64,000 bases of DNA, from assembly GCA_040752215.1 (NCBI GenBank), contig JBFMEX010000048.1:1-64000 (forward strand), in the 5' to 3' direction. The stretch comes from JBFMEX01 sp040752215. GTDB lineage: Bacteria > Pseudomonadota > Alphaproteobacteria > Rhizobiales > Hyphomicrobiaceae. The notes below the pieces were generated by a model. It did not search any database and was not told where the DNA came from. It worked only from the letters and a program-made list of their open reading frames with translations. The translations under genes were made by a program, and so were the position numbers. Positions within the stretch are counted from its first letter, which is position 1; every line of letters starts with the position of its first letter. This document shows positions 24,774 through 32,272 of the stretch, in pieces.

Positions 24774-26066
24774 CTATTTCGCAAACGCCTTGCACGTCGT
24801 CTCGGGCCTGTCGATGCCGAGCGTGTCGAGCTCGGTGAACTGGTGCAGGAAGCCCGGCTGCGGCGATACCGTCACGTGCAGCTTGTCGGTGGCGACGAGC
24901 ACCGGCTGGCGGAGCTGTCCGTCCCAGGCGCGGTAGGTGAGCTTCTGGCCCTTGAACGCGGCAAGCTCGAACTCGGATGAGCGCATGTAGGCGATCAGAT
25001 CCGCGGTGGTGCCGCCGCGCTTCCTGGTCGCCGCCTCGCCGATCGAGCGCACGGCCATCCACACGTTGTAGTCGAGCGGGCGCATGTTGCGTGCGTTCAT
25101 GCGCTTGAAGCGGTTCTGGAACTGGGTGCCGCCCCACAGCTCGACGGCGGGGTGCCAGCTGGTGGCGAACAGGCCCGCGGTGCCTGCGACCGGGCGCGCC
25201 TCCCAGGTGCGATAGGGGAGGTAGTCGCCGAACAGGCTGCCCTCGTCGGCGACGACCACGACGTCGTGGGCCTGCGCGTTCTGGGTGAAGGTCGGGATCT
25301 GCTGCTGGACCTGTTCGAAGCCGCCGTCGGAGCGCCGGCTTCCGGGCTCGTACTTGAACTCGCGCTCCTCGACGATCTTGAGGCCATAGCGTTTGGCGGT
25401 GCGCCGGAACGCGTCGGCGTAGAGCTTGTCCTCCGGCTGCGGTCCGAGCACGAGGAATACCTTGCGCCACTGCTTCCAGGCCAGGTACTGGCCGAGGGCG
25501 TCGGTGAGCATGGCGCGCGAGGGGCCGGTGTGCTTGACGTTGGCGCGACAGTCCTCGCCGCGCAGGCGGTCGTCCGCGGCGCCGGCATTGAAGATCACGG
25601 CGTCCTTGCCCTTGACGCTATCGGCGATGGCGAGAAGGGTCGAGGCGGAGACGTCGGTGACGATGAAGCCGGTGCCAGCGTCGGCCCGCTTCACCGCCTC
25701 GGCGACGAGATCCTCCGGCTTGGCGCTGTCGAAGGTCTCGAGGGTGAACTCCTGATCGAGGAAGCGGCCTGTGGTGTTGTTGTCGGCGATCGCCAGCTTG
25801 GCTCCGCCCAGGCCGTCGTCGTCGGGCGGCAGGTCGAGGAGCGAGAGCGGCGGCAGCCGGTCGCGCTGCTCGCGCAAGAGCACGATCGATATCCGTTGCG
25901 CGGCCGGCTTGGTCACCGCCGGGGCGCCGGCAGGCCTGGCATCCGGGGCCAGCGCCGGCGCCACCAGCAGCGCCAACGAGAGCGCAAGTACCGACCAGCC
26001 GGCGCGCGCGAGCCGAGGCGCGGCGGAGCATGCGGGAGCGAGACGCCAATTGGTCGGCGATGCCAT
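24774..26066 (-). CDS. periplasmic binding protein of the PQQ-associated ABC system
   Basis: 430 residues. A hydrophobic export segment at residues 22-42 (AGWSVLALSLALLVAPALAP) is followed by a type I periplasmic-binding fold: DDDGLGGAKLAIADNNTTGR, FIVTDVSASTLLAIADSVKG, LGQYLAWKQWRKVFLVLGPQ and DVVVVADEGSLFGDYLPYRT. It matches the substrate-binding family described with PQQ-dependent alcohol dehydrogenase ABC systems. First gene of the minus-strand operon, with 254 bases of divergent intergenic DNA before the next gene. Confidence 0.88.
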   Translation of the reverse strand: MASPTNWRLAPACSAAPRLARAGWSVLALSLALLVAPALAPDARPAGAPAVTKPAAQRISIVLLREQRDRLPPLSLLDLPPDDDGLGGAKLAIADNNTTGRFLDQEFTLETFDSAKPEDLVAEAVKRADAGTGFIVTDVSASTLLAIADSVKGKDAVIFNAGAADDRLRGEDCRANVKHTGPSRAMLTDALGQYLAWKQWRKVFLVLGPQPEDKLYADAFRRTAKRYGLKIVEEREFKYEPGSRRSDGGFEQVQQQIPTFTQNAQAHDVVVVADEGSLFGDYLPYRTWEARPVAGTAGLFATSWHPAVELWGGTQFQNRFKRMNARNMRPLDYNVWMAVRSIGEAATRKRGGTTADLIAYMRSSEFELAAFKGQKLTYRAWDGQLRQPVLVATDKLHVTVSPQPGFLHQFTELDTLGIDRPETTCKAFAK

Positions 26067-26094
26067 GCGAGTGCGGCCCTTGCTGCTGACGGCG

Positions 26095-26111
26095 TTGTAA
26101 CATAGTTACAA
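26095..26111. promoter_or_regulatory. operator-like inverted repeat in the divergent C1 promoter region
   Basis: TTGTAA-CATAG-TTACAA, a perfect 6-base inverted repeat centred 37 bases upstream of the binding-protein ATG (26066). It lies in the 254-base region between the two divergent operons, which holds no gene. Likely a dimeric-regulator site or part of the promoter; the binding protein is unknown. Confidence 0.45.
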
Positions 26112-26320
26112 TGCTGTGGCGGTCAAGGCGAGCGCGCGCCGGTCGTCTCTGCCGCGATCGCCCGAGCCTTCACGCACTTGTGAGCCGCGCGTGAGCGACG
26201 GCGGAGTAACCGTGGCAACGGTTGCCTCCCGTTGGTCGATCGGAGGGGAAGCGCGTCGATGTGCGGGGACACGAGGCGAACGAGACGACAAGGACCGCGA
26301 CAGAGGACGAGCCGCCGACG

Positions 26321-26860
26321 ATGACGGGAAGGAGCCTCCTATCTGCACTGCTGCTTCTCCTCGGCGCAGGTTCGGTCATGGCTGGCACCAAGGCCGCGGT
26401 GATGCCGCTCGATCTCGTCGACCAGACGGCGGAGGGCGCATTGACTGGCGATCCGCTGATGGTGCTCGCCACGCCGAAGGCAAGCCCGGCCGAGGTGAAG
26501 CGTCTCGCGCTCGCGGGCGAGGAGCTGAAGCGGCTGCTCGGCGAGCGGCTCGGCTACGAAGTCGTCGACCTTTCGCCGCTGGCTGGCGAGATCAGGCAGG
26601 CGGCGCCTTTCTACAAGTGCGACGGATGCGAGGCGGACATTGCGCGCAAGGCCGGCGCGGAGCTGGTCGTCAGTGGCAACATCCAGAAGATCACGCTGAT
26701 GATCCTGAACCTCAACTTGATGGTACGCGAGGTGGCCGGCGGGGCTGTGAAGGGCAGCTACACCTATCCGCTACGCGACAACAGCGACGAAGGATGGCTG
26801 CGCGGCGTGCGCCGGGCGGTCGAGGCGGCGGCCGCCGCGTCGAAGGAGAAATCGGAATGA
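26321..26860 (+). CDS. DUF2380/DUF3280-type secreted protein, copy 1
   Basis: 179 residues from ATG 26321 with a short signal peptide (LLSALLLLLGAGSVMAG). The mature part opens KAAVMPLDLVDQTAEGA and holds FYKCDGCEADIARKAGAELV, LMILNLNLMVREV and RDNSDEGWLRGVRRAV. It is a paralogue of the next gene: both have CxGCE, an xLILNLNLxVRDV-type strand and a D(N/T)xDE(G/S)WLRGV motif. The fold resembles TolB-N-like DUF2380 proteins found near quinoprotein methanol/alcohol dehydrogenase genes. The frame is open to 26222 but the signal peptide fixes this start. Overlaps copy 2 by ATGA. Confidence 0.78.
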   Translation: MTGRSLLSALLLLLGAGSVMAGTKAAVMPLDLVDQTAEGALTGDPLMVLATPKASPAEVKRLALAGEELKRLLGERLGYEVVDLSPLAGEIRQAAPFYKCDGCEADIARKAGAELVVSGNIQKITLMILNLNLMVREVAGGAVKGSYTYPLRDNSDEGWLRGVRRAVEAAAAASKEKSE

Positions 26861-27384
26861 TCGCAATGCGTGGCCAGGGTTGGGTTGCGGCATTGGGCGT
26901 CGCGCTGGCATTCGCGGCGTCACCGGCAGGCGCCGCCGAGCCAATCAGGATCGCCGTGTTTCCGTTCGGCCTGATCGACGACAGCCAGGAGGGCGAGGCG
27001 TACGGCGTGCGGGCCGACGAGACCAGGCGGCTGGAATTGGTCACCGCTGCGCTGATCGAGGACATCAAGGCCGACGGGCGCTACCAGGTGGTCGACCTCG
27101 CCCCGGTGGCAGCGGATGTGAAGGCCAACCTGCCGATCCATTCCTGCAACGGCTGCGAGGACCGGCTGGCCAAGGCGGCCGGGGCGGGGCTGGCAATCGT
27201 CGCCACCGTACAGAAGGTGTCGAACCTGATCCTCAATCTCAATCTCTACGTCCGCGACGTGGTCGCGGAGCGCACGACCAAGGCGATGTCGGTCGACATT
27301 CGCGGCAACACCGACGAATCCTGGTTGCGCGGCGTCAAGTATCTCGCCAAGAACAGGCTGTTGGCGAAGGACGTGAGCAAATGA
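26857..27384 (+). CDS. DUF2380/DUF3280-type secreted protein, copy 2
   Basis: 175 residues with a signal peptide (WVAALGVALAFAASPAGA). The mature protein reads EPIRIAVFPFGLIDDSQEGE, DGRYQVVDLAPVAADVKANL, HSCNGCEDRLAKAAGAGLAI, NLILNLNLYVRDVVAERTTK and RGNTDESWLRGVKYL. Paralogous to the preceding gene. ATG overlaps its stop, and its own stop overlaps the next ATG (27381), so all three are coupled. The role is unknown; the context suggests a periplasmic accessory of a C1 or quinoprotein pathway. Confidence 0.8.
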   Translation: MIAMRGQGWVAALGVALAFAASPAGAAEPIRIAVFPFGLIDDSQEGEAYGVRADETRRLELVTAALIEDIKADGRYQVVDLAPVAADVKANLPIHSCNGCEDRLAKAAGAGLAIVATVQKVSNLILNLNLYVRDVVAERTTKAMSVDIRGNTDESWLRGVKYLAKNRLLAKDVSK

Positions 27385-28373
27385 CGAGACGACGCGAGCT
27401 GCTGGTCGGCATCGGTGCCGGCGCGTTGGCGACGCTGGCGGGATCGTTGCCGGCATGGGCGAGCCCCGCCGGCAAGCTCAGAGTCGCCTCGCTGAAGCTC
27501 GGCTCGCTCGCCTGGCTCCTGCAGACGATGCGGGCCGAGGGGCTCGACAAGGCGGCTGACCTCGAGATCGAGATCATCGACGTCGCGACCAACCAGGCCG
27601 GGCCGGTGGCGCTGCTCGCGGGCGAGGCCGACATCATCGTCAGCGACTGGACCTGGGCCATGCGCCAGCGCAGCATGGGCGAGGCGCTGGTGTTCGCGCC
27701 CTACTCCTCGGCGCTCGGCGCGCTGATGGTCAGCAGGGATTCGGGCGTCAGATCAATCTCGGACCTCGCCGGCAAACGGCTCGGCGTCGCCGGCAGCGCG
27801 ATCGACAAGAGCTGGCTGCTGCTGCGCGCCTACTCGCGGCGCACGACCGGCAAGGACGTGGCCGAGATCGCGAGCCCGATCTTCGGCGCTGCGCCGCTGG
27901 TCAGCGAGGAGCTGAGGAACGGGCGGCTCGACGCGGTGCTGACGTTCTGGACGTTCGCCGCCAGGTTGAAAGGTGCAGGCTTCGAGACCGTGCTCTCGGT
28001 CGATGACATGATGAAGGGGCTCGGCGTCGCGCCGCCGCCGCCGCTGGTCGGGTTCGTGTGGCGCGAGCGGACCGGCGCCGAGAAGGGCCAGGAGATCGCC
28101 GCGTTCCTCGGAGCGGTCGAGGCCGCCAACCGCGTGCTCGCGACCTCCGAGGTGGCATGGGAGCGGTTGAAGCCGCTGGTCAAGCCGGCGAGCGAGGGTG
28201 AGTTGGCGGCGATCAAGGCCGGCTATCGCGCCGGCATTCCCGGGCGCTGGAGCGAGGCCGAGACCCGCTCGGCGGAAAAGCTGATGGCGCTGCTGATGGC
28301 GGAAGGCGGGACGGAGCTCGTCGGCAGCGGCACGAGGTTCGATCAGAAGCTGTTTCATGGCGCTGGCAACTAG
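27381..28373 (+). CDS. ABC transporter substrate-binding protein (NitT/TauT/NMT1-like)
   Basis: 330 residues. The N-terminus MTRRRELLVGIGAGALATLA is a Tat-like or Sec signal, and LRVASLKLGSLAWLLQTMRA begins the type II binding fold. Further features are VALLAGEADIIVSDWTWAMR, ISDLAGKRLGVAGSAIDKSW and LRNGRLDAVLTFWTFAARLK. Family members bind small organic anions or amines such as taurine and thiamine precursors; the ligand here is not readable. It overlaps copy 2 of the DUF2380 pair and the permease gene (17 bases). Confidence 0.87.
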   Translation: MTRRRELLVGIGAGALATLAGSLPAWASPAGKLRVASLKLGSLAWLLQTMRAEGLDKAADLEIEIIDVATNQAGPVALLAGEADIIVSDWTWAMRQRSMGEALVFAPYSSALGALMVSRDSGVRSISDLAGKRLGVAGSAIDKSWLLLRAYSRRTTGKDVAEIASPIFGAAPLVSEELRNGRLDAVLTFWTFAARLKGAGFETVLSVDDMMKGLGVAPPPPLVGFVWRERTGAEKGQEIAAFLGAVEAANRVLATSEVAWERLKPLVKPASEGELAAIKAGYRAGIPGRWSEAETRSAEKLMALLMAEGGTELVGSGTRFDQKLFHGAGN

Positions 28374-29142
28374 AGCTACTACCGCCCAGGGGGCGATCGG
28401 CATTCCCCGCCTGGTCTGGACGCTCGGCTCGCTGGCCGCGCTGGTGGTGGTGTGGGCGATCGTCGCCAGCCTCGTCTCGAGCCGGCTGTTTCCGGGTCCG
28501 GCCGAGGTCTGCCACACCTTCTTGCGCGAGGTGGAGACGGGCTCGCTGATGCGCCACGTCGGCGCGACGCTGGCCCGTGTCGTGGTCAGCTTCGTGCTCG
28601 CCATGCTGATCGGCTCGGCGATCGGGCTCGCGCTCGGTCGCGTCAAGTCCGCCGACCGCTTCTTCGACAGCTGGCTGATCTTCTTCCTCAACCTGCCGGC
28701 GCTCGTCGTCATCATCCTGTGCTATGTCTGGTTCGGCCTGACCGAGCTCGCCGCGATCACCGCGGTGGCGATCAACAAGATCCCCAATGTCGCCGTCACC
28801 GTGCGCGAGGGCGCGCGCAGCCTGTCGCGCGATCTCGCCGAGATGGCGAGCGTCTACCGGTTCGGCTGGTGGCGGACGCTGCGCCACGTGACGCTGCCGC
28901 AACTGGCGCCGTTCTTCGCCGCGGCGGCCCGCTCGGGGCTGGCGCTGGTCTGGAAGATCGTGCTCGTGGTGGAATTGCTCGGCCGCTCGACCGGCGTCGG
29001 CCATCAGCTCAACGTCGCCTTCCAGCTGTTCGACGTGGCCATGATCCTCGCTTACGCGATCACCTTCATCCTGGTCGTGCAGGCGATCGAGATCGGCCTG
29101 CTGCAGCCGATCGACGCCAAGGTCAACAGGTGGCGGCGGTGA
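28357..29142 (+). CDS. ABC transporter permease (NitT/TauT type)
   Basis: 261 residues with six hydrophobic segments. The binding-protein-dependent transport signature appears as EMASVYRFGWWRTLRHVTLP followed by QLAPFFAAAARSGLALVWKI. The upstream segment (VGATLARVVVSFVLAMLIGS) is also typical of SsuC/TauC-like permeases. Overlaps the binding-protein gene at its 5' end and the ATPase at its 3' end (GTGA), so the transporter is a coupled unit. Confidence 0.92.
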   Translation: MALATRATTAQGAIGIPRLVWTLGSLAALVVVWAIVASLVSSRLFPGPAEVCHTFLREVETGSLMRHVGATLARVVVSFVLAMLIGSAIGLALGRVKSADRFFDSWLIFFLNLPALVVIILCYVWFGLTELAAITAVAINKIPNVAVTVREGARSLSRDLAEMASVYRFGWWRTLRHVTLPQLAPFFAAAARSGLALVWKIVLVVELLGRSTGVGHQLNVAFQLFDVAMILAYAITFILVVQAIEIGLLQPIDAKVNRWRR

Positions 29143-29858
29143 GCGAGCTGGTACGGATCCGCGTCCTGCGCAAGGGTTTTCCGGCAGTGGCCGGACGCGC
29201 CGCGACGACCGTGCTCGAGGGGCTGGATCTCGCCATCGAGGCCGGTTCGTTCGTGGTGCTGACCGGGCCGTCGGGGTGCGGGAAGTCGACGCTGCTCAAC
29301 ATCGTAGCCGGGCTCGACACGGACTACGAGGGCAGCGTGGAGCTGCGTGCCGCCGATCCGAGCCTCGCCTACGTGTTCCAGAGCCCGCGCCTGCTCCCGT
29401 GGCGCACGGTCGCGGAGAACGTCGCGCTGGCGCTGCCCGATGGCGATCCGCGCCTCGCGAGCGTGCCTGACATGCTGGCGCGGGTCGGGCTCGCCGAGGC
29501 GGCGAGCGCGTACCCGGAGCGCATCTCGCTCGGCATGCAGCGGCGCGTCGCGCTGGCGCGGGCGTTCATCGTCGAGCCCGATCTCCTGCTGATGGACGAG
29601 CCGTTCGTGTCGCTCGACGACCCGACGGCGGAGGACCTGCGCAGGCTGCTGGTGGAGCTGTGGGGGCGCCGACCGACGACAGTGCTGTTCGTGACCCATG
29701 ATCGCCGCGAGGCGGTGATACTGGCGACCCGCATCGTCCGCCTCGCCGGGTCGCCGGCGCGGGTGGTCGCCGATACCGTCATCGCCCTGGCGGGCGCGGA
29801 GCGCGGCTGCACGGATCGCGTGATGGCCGAGCAGCGGCGCGTGTTCGCCGACCCATGA
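29139..29858 (+). CDS. ABC transporter ATPase (NitT/TauT type) with altered signature
   Basis: 239 residues from a GTG overlapping the permease stop. Walker A GPSGCGKST, Q-loop YVFQSPRLLPWRTV, Walker B LLLMDEPFVSLD and switch FVTHDRREAV are intact. The ABC signature, normally LSGG(Q/M), reads ISLGMQRRVALARA, with Leu in place of the first Gly. Whether this lowers ATP hydrolysis is unknown. The gene ends 7 bases before mfnB, so the transporter and the cofactor genes likely share a transcript. Confidence 0.9.
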   Translation: MSELVRIRVLRKGFPAVAGRAATTVLEGLDLAIEAGSFVVLTGPSGCGKSTLLNIVAGLDTDYEGSVELRAADPSLAYVFQSPRLLPWRTVAENVALALPDGDPRLASVPDMLARVGLAEAASAYPERISLGMQRRVALARAFIVEPDLLLMDEPFVSLDDPTAEDLRRLLVELWGRRPTTVLFVTHDRREAVILATRIVRLAGSPARVVADTVIALAGAERGCTDRVMAEQRRVFADP

Positions 29859-29865
29859 GCCAGCG

Positions 29866-30615
29866 ATGAGCAAGCGAGCGACAACACGCGCGATCCGGCT
29901 GCTGGCGAGCGTGCGCGACGCGGACGAGGCCGTTCGCGCGGCGGGCGGCGGCGCCGATATCATCGACTGCAAAGACCCGGCGGCCGGCGCACTGGGCGCG
30001 CTCGGAGCGGACGTGGTGCACCGGATCAGGGCCTCGGTGCCGGCGCAGATCCCGGTCAGCGCCACGATCGGCGACCTCGCCAGCGAGCCGGGGCCGGTCG
30101 CGCGCGCGGTGCGCGAGATGGCGGCGGCGGGCGCGGACCTGGTCAAGGTCGGCTTCTTCGGTGGCGGCGATGCGCGAGCGACGATCGCCGCGCTCGCTGG
30201 CCTCGACCTCGACGCCAGGCGTGTGGTCGGCGTGCTGATCGCCGACCGGACGCCGGACCTCTCCCTCGTCGCCGCGATGGGGCGGGCCGGCTTCGCGGCG
30301 GTGATGCTGGACACGGCCGACAAGGCATCGCCGGCATTGCCCGAGCTGGTTAACGACGCATTCCTGTCGGCGTTCCTCGAGCGGGCGCGCAGGGCCGGCC
30401 TCCTGGTCGGTCTTGCCGGGTCGCTGCGGCTCCGGCATATCCCGCCGCTGCTCGCGCTGGCGCCGGATGTGCTGGGCTTCCGCGGGGCGCTCTGCCATAA
30501 CGAGGATCGGCAGGCGGAGCTGGACCCTCAGTCCATGGCGCGGGTGCGCGCCGCTATCCCGCCCGCCGGTCAGGATGCCTGGCTCGGCCGGCCCGACGAG
30601 GAGCAAGCGAGATGA
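29866..30615 (+). CDS. mfnB: (5-formylfuran-3-yl)methyl phosphate synthase
   Basis: Makes the furan precursor of methanofuran from two glyceraldehyde-3-phosphate molecules. 249 residues, TIM-barrel. Evidence: RLLASVRDADEAVRAAGGGA then DIIDCKDPAAGALGAL with the family's active-site lysine, DLVKVGFFGG, AAVMLDTADKASPALPEL and LVGLAGSLRLRHIPPLLALA, DVLGFRGALC. In bacteria this gene (orf5 in Methylobacterium) is confined essentially to organisms using the tetrahydromethanopterin formaldehyde oxidation route. First of six cofactor genes; its stop overlaps the next ATG. Confidence 0.92.
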   Translation: MSKRATTRAIRLLASVRDADEAVRAAGGGADIIDCKDPAAGALGALGADVVHRIRASVPAQIPVSATIGDLASEPGPVARAVREMAAAGADLVKVGFFGGGDARATIAALAGLDLDARRVVGVLIADRTPDLSLVAAMGRAGFAAVMLDTADKASPALPELVNDAFLSAFLERARRAGLLVGLAGSLRLRHIPPLLALAPDVLGFRGALCHNEDRQAELDPQSMARVRAAIPPAGQDAWLGRPDEEQAR

Positions 30616-31025
30616 CGGATCAGACGATCCTGGCTGGAAGGCTGATGCCGGCACCGGGCGCCGAGCGGATGGGCAGCGACCGCATCTTCGTCAGCGACTA
30701 CGTGCTGGCGATCGAGATCGGCGTCTATCCGGAAGAGCAGGGCGTGCGCCAGAAGGTGCGCTTCTCACTCGAGGCGTGGATGGCGCCGACGGTGCACGCG
30801 AGCCACGACCAGATCGCCGAGGTTCCCTCCTACGACGATCTCGTCAAGGCGGTCGACGCAGTGGTCTCGGTCGGTCACATCAACCTGGTCGAGACGGTGG
30901 CCGAGCGCATCGCCGAGCATTGTCTCGCCGACCGCCGCATCGCCGGCATCAAGGTCCGGGTCGAGAAGCTGGAGCGCGGGCCGGGCGCGGTCGGGGTTGA
31001 GATCGTCCGCCACGCGCGCCGTTGA
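30612..31025 (+). CDS. FolB-like dihydroneopterin aldolase of the H4MPT cluster
   Basis: 137 residues of the tunnelling T-fold. Evidence: DRIFVSDYVLAIEIGVYPEE then QGVRQKVRFSLEAW (aldolase family N-terminus), VPSYDDLVKAVDAVV and HINLVETVAERIAEHCLA with the catalytic-region glutamate, and KVRVEKLERGPGAVGVEI. Dihydroneopterin aldolases trim the pterin side chain. Placement between mfnB and the kinase suggests it serves tetrahydromethanopterin synthesis rather than folate. ATGA overlap with mfnB. Confidence 0.87.
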   Translation: MTDQTILAGRLMPAPGAERMGSDRIFVSDYVLAIEIGVYPEEQGVRQKVRFSLEAWMAPTVHASHDQIAEVPSYDDLVKAVDAVVSVGHINLVETVAERIAEHCLADRRIAGIKVRVEKLERGPGAVGVEIVRHARR

Positions 31026-31038
31026 GCGGGAGCGTCCC

Positions 31039-31725
31039 TTGGTTGCGCACCCACGCCGGATCGAGCTGGTGGTCAAGGTCGGCGGCAGCCTGATCGAGAG
31101 CGGCCGCCTCGCCGACACCCTCGCGCTGCTGGCGCGTGCGCGACGTGGCCTGGTGCTGGTTCCTGGCGGCGGCCCGTTCGCGGATGCGGTGCGCGCGGCG
31201 CAGGCGGAGCAGGGTTTGGACGATGCGACGGCGCATCGGATGGCGATCTTGGCGATGCACCAGTCGGCTTTGATGATGGCGGGGTTGTGCGGGAGGTTGG
31301 TCGCGGCCGAGGCGCTGGCCGAAATGCGCCGCACGGTGGCCTCGGGCCGGATCCCCGTCTGGCTGCCGCTCGCACTCTCGGCTCGCGATCGCAGTATTCC
31401 CGCCGACTGGTCGATCACCTCCGACGGGCTCGCGGCGCGGCTCGCCGAGCGGCTCGGGGTGCGCGAGGTGGTGCTCTTGAAGTCGTGCCGTGTCGCACCG
31501 GGGCGGAGTGCCGAGGAGCTGGCGGCCGCGGGCATCGTCGATCCGCTGTTTCCTGGCATCGCAGCGCGCGCCGGCCTTCGTGTCCACGTGCTCGGCCCGG
31601 CGGACATGGCCAGCCTCGAGGCGCTGCTCGGCATGACGCACAGGGAGCCGGCAACGCTCTGCGACGAGCAAGGTCGACGCAACTCCACGCGTGTGATAGG
31701 GGCCCTCGCTGATGGCAAAGGCTAA
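31039..31725 (+). CDS. amino-acid-kinase-fold protein of the H4MPT/methanofuran cluster
   Basis: 228 residues from a probable TTG at 31039 (GGAG upstream); a TTG at 30997 overlapping the folB-like gene is the alternative. The kinase fold is seen in LVVKVGGSLIESGRLADTLA, LVLVPGGGPFADAVRAAQAE, DWSITSDGLAARLAERLGV and VVLLKSCRV. Members in this context are relatives of MfnE, which phosphorylates a furan intermediate in methanofuran synthesis, so a similar role is likely but not shown. Its 3' end overlaps the flavoprotein gene by 14 bases. Confidence 0.82.
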   Translation: MVAHPRRIELVVKVGGSLIESGRLADTLALLARARRGLVLVPGGGPFADAVRAAQAEQGLDDATAHRMAILAMHQSALMMAGLCGRLVAAEALAEMRRTVASGRIPVWLPLALSARDRSIPADWSITSDGLAARLAERLGVREVVLLKSCRVAPGRSAEELAAAGIVDPLFPGIAARAGLRVHVLGPADMASLEALLGMTHREPATLCDEQGRRNSTRVIGALADGKG

Positions 31726-32272
31726 GCTCGCGACCCCGCGCTTCGGTTGGGCGCTGACCGGCTCGGGGCACTTCTTCAAGGAGTGCCTGGCGATCATGCG
31801 CCGGTTGCCGCATCTCGACGTGTTCGTCTCCAAGGCGGCGGCCGAGGTGGTGCGCATGTACAAGCAGGAGCTGACGCTGCCGCCGGATACCCGCGTCTAT
31901 CGCGACACCACGGCGAGCGCGGCCCCGGTCGGCAACTTCTACTATGGCGTCTACCACACGCTGATCGTGGCGCCGGCCACCTCGAATACGGTGGCGAAGT
32001 GCGTCGCCGGCATCTCCGACAATCTGGCGACCAACGTGTTCGCGCAGGCCGGCAAGTGCCGCGTGCCGACGATCGTGTTTGCCTGCGATACGGCGCCGGA
32101 GCTCGACACCGAGGCGCCGAAGGGCATGGTCAAGGTCTATCCGCGCCGCATCGATCTCGAGAACACCGCGCGGTTGAAGTCGTTCGAGGATACGACCGTC
32201 GCCGAGAGCATGGCCGAGCTCGAGGCGGCCGTCGAGGCGCGACTGGAATGGCTGAAAGCATCCTGTTCCTGA
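31712..32272 (+). CDS. DmrB/AfpA-like flavoprotein
   Basis: 186 residues of the flavoprotein (HFCD-like) fold: FGWALTGSGHFFKECLAIM, HLDVFVSKAAAEVV, YYGVYHTLIVAPATSNTVAK, CVAGISDNLATNVFAQAGKC and PTIVFACDTAPE. It matches the archaeoflavoprotein AfpA / dihydromethanopterin reductase DmrB group. DmrB reduces dihydromethanopterin to the active tetrahydro form using FMN. The next gene begins inside its 3' end (25-base overlap). Confidence 0.85.
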   Translation: MAKAKLATPRFGWALTGSGHFFKECLAIMRRLPHLDVFVSKAAAEVVRMYKQELTLPPDTRVYRDTTASAAPVGNFYYGVYHTLIVAPATSNTVAKCVAGISDNLATNVFAQAGKCRVPTIVFACDTAPELDTEAPKGMVKVYPRRIDLENTARLKSFEDTTVAESMAELEAAVEARLEWLKASCS

